The position numbers and the translations under genes are program-made. Below, piece by piece: positions 56,876-64,000 of a stretch of 64,000 nt of DNA. The notes beneath the pieces are model-generated. The model was not told the origin of the DNA and searched no databases. It worked only from the letters and a program-made list of their open reading frames with translations. Source of the DNA: Taeniopygia guttata (Eukaryota; Chordata; Aves; Passeriformes; Estrildidae); assembly GCF_048771995.1 (NCBI RefSeq), contig NC_133030.1, forward strand, positions 62,507,501 through 62,571,500, given 5' to 3'. Positions within the stretch are counted from its first letter, which is position 1, and the number at the start of each line of letters is the position of its first letter.

Positions 56876-56935
56876 CTCTTGAGGGTCTGTGCCTTTTAAC
56901 ACAGAAAGTCCAAAATTCTCAGCATCCAGGGTTCC
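56876..56935 (-). repeat. inverted repeat, right arm
   Basis: Reverse complement of the left arm (CTTGAGGGTCTGTGCCTTTT ... AAAATTCTCAGCATCCAGGG). Confidence 0.85.
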
Positions 56936-57059
56936 AACAAGGGCCCATCCTTCTCTCTGAAGAGGGATGGATCCCTCCAGCCAGGCTGGGGGCTGGGATA
57001 AGTGTCCAGCTGGGAATGTAACCACAGACTCACCTCCCTCCTCCATCTCCGCTGGGAGA

Positions 57060-57180
57060 GCACCCGGCGTGGGCAGCCAGCTTACATCAAATCCCCAATT
57101 AGCTCTTCCTTGGCTTCATTTGCATAAATGGCAGCTATTAGAGGAAGGGGAAAATTATTTGGAGAAAGTCTGATCACCAG
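57060..57180. promoter_or_regulatory. candidate regulatory patch with octamer motif
   Basis: Non-repetitive patch with ATTTGCAT (57118-57125), the POU octamer, and CCAATTAGC nearby. Suggestive only. Confidence 0.25.
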
Positions 57181-57688
57181 GGATGACGAATCTGCCCCGT
57201 TCGTCACGCTTCCGACGTGACCCTCTTCTGGCTGCTCACATTCCTGCTGCAGAGGAGGAGGGAGGGGGGATTAAAAAAACCGGAATAAAAACATCCCCAA
57301 GCGGAAGAAAAAGCAGCCACAAAACCCAGAGGCAAATGAGGAGCTGGAAAAACTTGAAGCATCCACAAGGAATTTTAAGTTGTTTGGGTTTTTTTGTTTT
57401 TTTTCCCTCCAAAACTTTTGTTGATTCCGCACAGCAGCAGAGCAGACGCTCCTCACCAAAATCTGGCAAGGAGAAGCTGGAGGGAATTAAGTTTTTTTCC
57501 AAGCTTGGCTTTTCCCAAAGAGCCGCTGCTATTCTTTGTCAGGAACACGGGATTTTCTTCCTGCGGCTCAGTGTTTGTCCTGGTGGCTGAAAAACCTGAT
57601 TTAGAGGCCAGGAGGGGTTTGGAGGGATGTGCTGGCCGGGAATTGAGGCTTTGGCAGCTCCTGCTGGACATTCCCTGATGGAGCAAAC

Positions 57689-58071
57689 TGTGGGAATCCA
57701 GAGCTTCCCTCTGGCTGCCCTGGGACCCTGGCAGGGGTCAGGAACCCCCCTGGACAGAGCCCCCAGAGACACTGTCTGTGATCTCTGCCCATGGAAAAGA
57801 GTTTTCAATCTTACAGGATGAATTACCAGCTCTGAGTGTTTGATATAAGCAATAATTAAGTGTGGCACGGGTGCAAAAGTAAAATTTTAGGATTCTAGAT
57901 TAGGGGTCCAAAGGGGACAAGATGGAGGAATTGGGTGTGTCTTGTCCTTTTCCTCCTTCTTCATGCCCTCCATGTTTCACTGTGGTGTTGGCATTTTTCT
58001 GTTGGTTCAGGCTGGGGACACACTGTCCAACGTAGGTGACAGATATTGGCACGTTATTGTAAATCCAGCAG
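57689..58071 (-). mobile_element. partial LTR (3' portion)
   Basis: Reverse-oriented; begins TGTGGGAATCCAGAGCTTCC (the LTR 3' end) and stops matching after AAATCCAGCA at about 58071. Roughly 60 percent of the LTR is present. The 5' portion is missing. Confidence 0.85.
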
Positions 58072-58129
58072 GGGTCGGGGCACAAGGATGGGGAACCCTC
58101 ACCTTGGGGGTACCCCGGGGTTTTCACTC

Positions 58130-59150
58130 CTTAGAACGGTTTTTGTTTGTTTTTTTTTTAATTTATTAGGGGTTTTTTTTTAGTTTTTTGGGTATTTTTT
58201 GTTTGGTTGGTTGGTTTTTCATAGTTTTTTAGGGTTTTTTGGTTTTTGTTTTGGTTTTGGTTTTTTGTTTTTGTTTTTGCTTTTGTTTTGGGGGTTTTTG
58301 TGTTTGTTTTTGTCTTTGTCTTTGTCTTTGGTTTTGGTTTTGGTTTTGGTTTTGTTCGGTGTGGTTTTTTTTGTTGTTGTTCTCTTTTGTTTCGCTTTGG
58401 GGTTTTTTGTTCGCTTTTGAGTTTTATTGGGGTTTTTGTTATTTTGAGGGGTTTTGGGGGTTTTTTTCTGTTTTTGTTTTGGTTTTGGGGTTTCTTTGTT
58501 TGGAGTTTTTTGTTCTTTTTTGTTTTGTTGGGGGGTTGGTTTGATTTTTTGGGGTGTTTTGAGTATTGTTTTGGGAGGGTTTTTTTGGGGTTTTTTTTGG
58601 TTTGGTTTTTGGGGGGGGTTTGGATTTTTGGGGTTTTTTTGGGGGGGTTGGTTTGTTTGGGTTTTTTTTTGTTTTGTTTTTTGCTTTGTTTGGTTTTGGG
58701 GTTTTTTTTTGTTTGGTTTGGCTTTTTCGGGGGTTTTGTTGGTTTTTTTTTTGGTTGTTCTTTTTTATTTCACTTTGTTTGGGTTTTTTGTTTGCTTTTG
58801 AATTTTATTGGGGTTTTTGGTTTTTTTGAGGGGTTTGGGTTATTTTTTTTCTGGTTTTGTTTTGGTTTTAGGGTTTCTTAGTTTGGTGGCTTTTGTTCTT
58901 TTTTGTTTTGTTTTGTTGGGGGGTTTGTTTGGTTTTTTGGGGTGTTTTGAGTTTTGTTTGGGGGGGTATTTTGGTGGGGTTTTTTTGGGGGACTTTTTTG
59001 GATTTTTTGGGGTTTTTTGGGGGGTCGGCTTTTTTGGGGTTTTTTGGTTTTTAGGGGTTTTTCGTGGGGTTTTTTTGGTTGTGTTTTTTTTTGTTGTTGT
59101 TTGTTTTTTTTGTTTGTTTGTTTGGGTTTTTTTTTGCTTTTGGTTGAGCA
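58130..59150. repeat. 1-kb G/T-rich low-complexity block
   Basis: Almost only G and T on the + strand (GGTTTTTGG-type, irregular), with very few A or C. Long frames here are low-complexity artefacts. Confidence 0.93.
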
Positions 59151-59334
59151 AAAAGCAAAAAGCAGAAGGAGGAGCTGGGCAGGAGATGGAGCAATGCTGG
59201 CCGGGAATTGCTCAAGGCCGGACTGGGGCTTGGCCCGGCCGGGGATGAGCGGAAAAAGAAGGAAAATCGGATTTGGGCTCGGGGGAATTTCCAGCAGAAG
59301 CGAGGGAGGGACAGGAGGGGGTTTGGGAACTCGG

Positions 59335-60095
59335 GAGGGAGGGAAGGAAAAAAAAAAAGGAAAAAAGGAAAGGATAAAATAAAGGAAAAGAGGGGAGAGA
59401 GAGGAAGTGAAAGAGAAAAGGAAAAAGGGAAAGGAAAGGATAAAATAAAGGAGGAGAGGAAAGGGCAAAGAAAAGGAAGGAGTCAGAGGAAAGGAGAGGA
59501 AAAATGAGAGAAAGGGAAAAGGGGGAGGAGAGAAAAGGGAAAAGGACGGGAAAGGAAAAATGTGGGGAATGGAAAAAGAAAAGGAAAAAGGGGGAGGAAA
59601 GAACAAAGGAAAGGAAAAAGGAGGGGAAGAACAAAAGAAAGGAAAAAGAAAAGGAAAAAAGGGTAGGAAAGGAAAAAGAAAGGGAAAAAGGGGGGGGGAA
59701 GAACAAATGAAAGGAAAAAGCAAAGGAAAAAGGGGGGGGAAAGGAAAAAAGGAAAGGGAAAAGGAGAGGAAAGGAAAAAAGGAAAGGGAAAACGGGGTGG
59801 AAAGGAAAAAGGAAAGGAAAAAGGGGGAGGAAAGGAAAAAAGGAAAGGAAAAAGAAAAGGAAAAAGGGGGAGGAAAGGAAAAAGAAAAGGAAAAAGGGGG
59901 GAAAGAACAAAGGAAAGTAAAAAGAAAAGGAAAAAGGGGGAGGAAAGGAAAAAGGTAAAGAAAAGGAAAAAGGGGGAGGAAAGGAAAAAAGGAAAGGAAA
60001 AAGGGGCAGGAAAGGAAAAAGAAAAGGAAAAAGAAAAGGAAAAAGGGAAAGGGAAGGAGAGAAAAGGAAAAAAGGAAAGGCAAAAGGGGGAGGGA
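59335..60095. repeat. 0.76-kb polypurine block
   Basis: Almost only A and G on the + strand (AAAGGAAAAAGGGGGAGG-type). Mirror-like polypurine DNA of this kind can form triplex (H-DNA). Confidence 0.93.
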
Positions 60096-60297
60096 AGGTC
60101 CCTGAAGCGTTCACCTGCTGGAGCCCCGGGGTGTCGGGGCTGGGTGGGTGCAGCTCTCAGCACCCCTGGGCCCCCTGTGCCACCCGTGGGTGTCTGAGGG
60201 CTGTGGGGGCGACTTGTGCCCGAGCTGGGAGCAGTGGGGGCACAGGGGGGCACGGCGAGGGGTCCCACTGGGGACGGGGGGCTGGCCGTGGGTCCGT

Positions 60298-60382
60298 GTG
60301 TGTCCCACGGGTGTGTGTGTGTGTCCCACGGGTGTGTGTGTGTGTGTTTGTGTGTTTGTGTGTGTGTGTGTGTGTGTGTCCC
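60298..60382 (+). repeat. (GT)n microsatellite
   Basis: GT runs interrupted by a repeated CCCACGGG block. Confidence 0.9.
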
Positions 60383-60434
60383 TCTGCGAGCGGCAGGCGG
60401 CGGCAGTGGCTGGGATTCACCGGGATCACCGGGA

Positions 60435-60926
60435 TTCAATCTCACAGGATGAATTACCAGCTCTGAGTGTTTGATATAAGTAATAATTAAGTGTGGCACG
60501 GGTGCAAAAGTAAAATTTTAGGATTCTAGATGAGGGGTCCAAAGGGGACAAGACTGAGGAAATTGGGTGTGTCTTGTCCTTTTTCTCCTTCTTCATGCCC
60601 TCCATGTTTCACTGTGGTGTTGGCATTTTTCTGTTGGTTTAGGCTGGGGACACACTGTCCAACGTAGGTGACAGATATTGGCACGTTATTGTAAATCCAG
60701 CACAGGTAGTTTGTGGTATTTAATGTTTGTACCATCCCACTGAGGGCAGAGCCCCACACGCTGCCCTGCAGGACAGAGCTGCGGCAGGGCAGCAGAACAT
60801 GTTAGAGATAAACAGAATAAACAACCTTGAAACAGCACAGACCAATTATGGCTTCTGCTTTGGCAGCGGGGCTGACAGACAGAGACTTTTACAATCTGGG
60901 AATCATCAATACCACAGATTCTGACA
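60435..60926 (-). mobile_element. partial LTR (5' portion)
   Basis: Reverse-oriented; covers the LTR from about TTCAATCTCACAGG to its 5' terminus CAGATTCTGACA at 60926. Roughly 80 percent is present. It overlaps the partial copy at 57689 by about 250 bp of LTR sequence, so together they do not form one simple split LTR. Confidence 0.85.
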
Positions 60927-61824
60927 CCTTCCAACCCAAATCCATCCTTCTTTCTCTTCATCCTTTCCCCTCTCCATCTCTCTGGTTTTTTTTTCCTTCC
61001 TTCATGAGCAGCCCATACCTCCTTAGGGGGGGGAAAAAAAAATCCCCAAAAAATTTGAATCTCAGTATAAGGGGAGAAGAACCCTGAACTAAAAACCAGA
61101 ATAAAACCTCAGAAAAACACAGCAATAATGTGGGGATTTCCATCCCTCTGGATGTCCGTGTGTCCATCCGCTGCCCCGTGGGAGCACAGCCTGTCCTGGG
61201 CACCGGGTCCTGTGACCTCGGTGTGTTTTTGGGGTACAGAGGATGCAGGGGACATGTGTGAGGGGGGAAGGACCTCTTCAGCCAGGGACAAAGGCTGGCA
61301 GGGGGATGGAGCCAGGGAAATGTGGCTGGAAGCTGTCAGGTGGAGACAAAGGCAGGAAGGAGATAAATGCAGAGATAATTGCAGGGATTAATCACCCCTG
61401 AGCCCTCTGGGGTGCAGGGGTCAGGGCTGGAGGCCCCAGGAGGTCAGGAGAGGAGAGATGAGCTGGAAAGAGGTTTTGGGGTGAGATTTGGATTTGTTAG
61501 AGCTGAATCCCAGCTCTGATGGTGCTCCCAGGGCAAACTGTGAGATCTCGGCTTCCCCAGGAGCTGGTCTAGGGGAAGTCCCTGCCCATGAAAATATATA
61601 TGGGAATTATGGTGTTTTCCAAGCCAAACCATTCCGGGATTCCCTGTCCACTTCCAGCTGGGCAGATTCCAGGGGCACCTTATCCATGTAACAAATAAAG
61701 CCCAATTCTGCAGCAAACTGTTGATTCTGGGTATAAACACCCAGGGAAGGGTCTCAAAGCTGCAGCAGCTCAGCCCAGCACGTGTTGGGGTCAGAGCCCT
61801 GGGATGGGGCAGGATCAGACCTGT
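60927..61824. other. intergenic, nothing recognised
   Basis: Unique sequence; a CR1-like end (CCAAGCCAAACCATTCCGGG) near 61620 is too short to delimit. Confidence 0.4.
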
Positions 61825-62085
61825 GCTGGGGGGGTTTAGGTTGGATATCAGGGAAATTTTCTTCCCCCAGAGGGTGCTGGGCAATGCCCAGACTGCCCAG
61901 GGAATGGATGGTGACATTCCTGAGGCTGCCAGAGCTCCAGGAGCATTTGGACACCACTCCCAGGGATGCCCAGGGTGGGATTGTTGGGGTGTCTGTGCAG
62001 GGCCAGGAGCTGCACTGGCTGATCCCTGTGGATCCCTTCCAGCTCAGGGAGTTCTGTGATTCTGCTCTGATTCTGTGCTCTGGAT
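61825..62085 (+). mobile_element. CR1 3' fragment
   Basis: Sense CR1 of a second subfamily (TTTAGGTTGGATATCAGGG ... GATCCCTTCCAGCTCAGGG ... TTCTGTGATTCTGC). The 24-bp array begins about 65 bp further on. Confidence 0.87.
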
Positions 62086-62149
62086 GGGGACAGGCAATGG
62101 GTGTCTGCTGTGCTTTGTGCTGCAGGGACAAACACCACACTCCCTGGAG

Positions 62150-63045
62150 ATGCCCCTGATTTTATCCCTGCTCTGAACCCTGATTTTATCTCTGCTCTGA
62201 ACCCTGATTTTATCTCTGCTCCTAACCTGATTTTATCTCTGCCCTGAACCCTGATTTTATCCCTTCTCTGAACCCTGATTTTACCTCTGCTCTGAACCCT
62301 GATTTTATCCCTGCTGTGAACCCTGATTTTATCCCTGCTCTGAACCCTGATTTTATCCCTGCTCTGAACCCTGATTTTATCCCTGCTCTGAACCCTCATT
62401 TTATCCCTGCTCTGAACCCTGATTTTATCCCTGCTCTGAACCCTGATTTTGTCCCTTGTCTGAACCCTGATTTTATCCCTGCCTGAACCCTGATTTTATC
62501 CCTTCTCTGAACCCTGATTTATCCCTGCTCTGAACCCTGATTTTATCTCTGCTCTGAACCCTGATTTTATCCCTGCTCTGAACCCTGATTTTATCCCTGC
62601 CCTTAACCCTGATTTTATCCCTTCTCTGAGCCCTGATTTTATCCCTTCTCTGAACCCTGATTTTATCCCTGCTCTGAACCCTGATTTTATCCCTTCTCTG
62701 AGCCCTGATTTTATCTCTGCTCTGAGCCCTGATTTTATCTCTGCTCTGAGCCCTGATTTTATCCCTTCTCTGAGCCCTGATTTTATCTCTGCTCTGAACC
62801 CTGATTTTATCCCTGCTCTGAACCCTGATTTTATCCCTGCTCTGAACCCTGATTTTACCTCTGCTCTGACCCTGATTTTACCTCTGCTCTGAGCCCTGAT
62901 TTTATCTCTGTTCTGAACCCTGATTTTATCCCTGCTCTGAACCCTGATTTTATCTCTGCTCTGAGCCCTGATTTTATCTCTGCTCTGAGCCCTGATTTTA
63001 TCTCTGCTCTGAACCCTGATTTTATCCCTGCTCTGAACCCTCTCC
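62150..63045. repeat. 24-bp minisatellite, about 37 copies
   Basis: Units of CCCTGATTTTATCCCTGCTC plus TGAA, with variants (TCTCTGC, CCCTTCTC, TGAG). Very homogeneous, a few units one or two bases short. The - strand translates as repeated RAEIKSGF, a by-product of the 24-bp period. Confidence 0.95.
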
Positions 63046-63509
63046 CTCCTGACGGATGCTCCAGCACAAACCCATCCAGGCTGCTCTGCCTGCAGATACA
63101 ATCCCCTCTGCCAGGGAATTTGCTGGAGCCTGGACCAAATAAGGAACTGGTGGTGAATGTTGGGGAGCAGGAATCAGTCAGTGCCAGGCAGGGCTGGGAG
63201 CTCCCTGCGAGCTCTGTGCCGGGGGCTCACAGGGCTCCTCACGCTCATCCGGCAGCTGCTGGAGTAAAAACAGCTTTGCAGCAATATTTAGAGAGAGGAA
63301 GGAAGGAAGGAAGAAAGGAGAGCCCCAGAGATTAAAAAAAAATCCAACTTTACCTTTATGTCTTAAAATCCACTGTAAAACCTGGAGTGTTTCTTTGGGC
63401 TGGGGCTCAGATGGCTCCGAAAGTTTTTCCATCCTGTGAGTCTTCAGCTCCTCGGGGTGCTGGGAGATCCCAGCTCCACTTTCCAGCTGAGAGGATTCAG
63501 CAGCTTCAT

Positions 63510-63660
63510 CCTGGAATCCCAGAGTGGTTTGGGTTGGAAGGGACCTTAAATCTCATCCCAATCCAACCCCCTGCTCTGGGCAGGGACACCTTCCTTGCTC
63601 TGAGCCTCATCCAGCTTGGTTTTCCTCCTCTCCATACACTGAAACCTTTTCCCACATTTC
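63510..63660 (-). mobile_element. CR1 3' fragment
   Basis: Reverse CR1 3' end (CCCAGAGTGGTTTGGGTTGG ... CTGGGCAGGGACACCTTCC), diverging after 63600. Confidence 0.85.
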
Positions 63661-63837
63661 TGCTCCAGCCAAGTTGCCAAGAAACCCTCTTTTTATAAAA
63701 ATCTTGTTTTTCCATGGTGTGCTGGACCCCATGATTCCAACTCTCCATAAGGAAAACCTCTCTCCCACAACACCTGAGATGTCCTGAGCTGAATGATGCG
63801 TGGCTGGGTCACAAGTGGGAAATCACCTGCAGCATGG

Positions 63838-64000
63838 GTGGCTGCCCTTGGGCAAATCCTGGATCCACTGGGAATTGTGTCCATCCCTGGATCCATTGGG
63901 AATTGTGTCCATCCCTGGATCCACTGGGAATTTTGCCCATCCCTGGATCCATTGGGAATTTTGCCCATCCCTGGGTCCACTGGGAATCGTGTCCATCGCT
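63838..64000. repeat. 28-bp minisatellite running off the window
   Basis: Units of CTGGATCCACTGGGAATTGT plus GTCCATCC or TGCCCATCC; about five in view. Confidence 0.9.

Noticed and set aside
58878-60114. Frames of 300-401 codons on the - strand, rich in Phe, Ser, Lys and Pro
   Set aside because: Translation of polypyrimidine and A/C-rich simple sequence.
58072-60434. Possible provirus interior between two partial LTRs
   Set aside because: No gag-, pol- or env-like sequence is visible; the interval is simple sequence.
62496-63101. 201-codon - strand frame with 8-residue repeats; also considered as a CRISPR-like array
   Set aside because: Plain 24-bp tandem repeat without spacers, in a vertebrate genome; the peptide repeat follows from the period.

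Overview
The window looks like bird nuclear DNA, probably from a songbird. Introns are GT-AG, there are many fragments of the chicken-repeat-1 (CR1) LINE 3' end, and there are several near-identical copies of one endogenous-retrovirus LTR. Three host genes can be read with confidence: TXNDC16 on the + strand, then PTGER2 and PTGDR on the - strand. From memory, human chromosome 14q22 carries the same three genes in the same relative order and orientation, so this is a conserved vertebrate block. The bird/songbird call is inferred from repeat content, not from a database match.

Layout: 1-19228 is the 3' half of TXNDC16 (ERp90, an ER-lumen thioredoxin-like protein). Nine coding exons (645-791, 1253-1312, 6949-7117, 7430-7566, 12003-12087, 15426-15564, 16095-16255, 17779-17969, 18942-19228) join in phase to give the last 458 residues; the 5' exons lie outside the window. 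About 19.2-38 kb is intergenic: CR1 pieces, three + strand LTRs (22700-23359, 29879-30493, and an old one near 33150-33675), a - strand LTR inserted inside a CR1 (34378-34984), a 45-bp pyrimidine minisatellite and an AT-rich block. PTGER2 (prostaglandin E2 receptor EP2, 359 aa, two exons) spans 42599 down to 38020. PTGDR (prostaglandin D2 receptor DP1, 361 aa, two exons) spans 54062 down to 49847. Both have a single coding intron at the same place and phase at the end of TM6, as expected for old tandem duplicates. Beyond 54.1 kb there is no recognisable gene: a 0.76-kb inverted-repeat structure with an internal tandem duplication, two partial LTRs around 2.4 kb of strand-asymmetric simple sequence, a 24-bp minisatellite and the start of a 28-bp one.

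The most unusual property is the density of minisatellites from 38 kb onward: unit sizes of 9, 16, about 21, 56, 31, 18, 33-34, 24 and 28 bp. At least two appear to have grown out of CR1 elements: the 9-bp array looks like an expansion of the CR1 3'-terminal octamer, and the 31-bp array an expansion of an internal CR1 segment found once in another CR1 at 3.9 kb. Another array places about twelve GC boxes directly upstream of the PTGER2 start codon. Most long open frames here are by-products of arrays whose unit is a multiple of three, or of GC-rich antisense DNA, and were not called as genes.

Function: PTGER2 and PTGDR encode Gs-type prostanoid receptors at the cell surface; TXNDC16 is an unrelated ER protein that has stayed linked to them. 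No sign of a wholly new gene system was found. The best leads are the CR1-born satellites, the GC-box array and the foldback structure at 56.2-56.9 kb.
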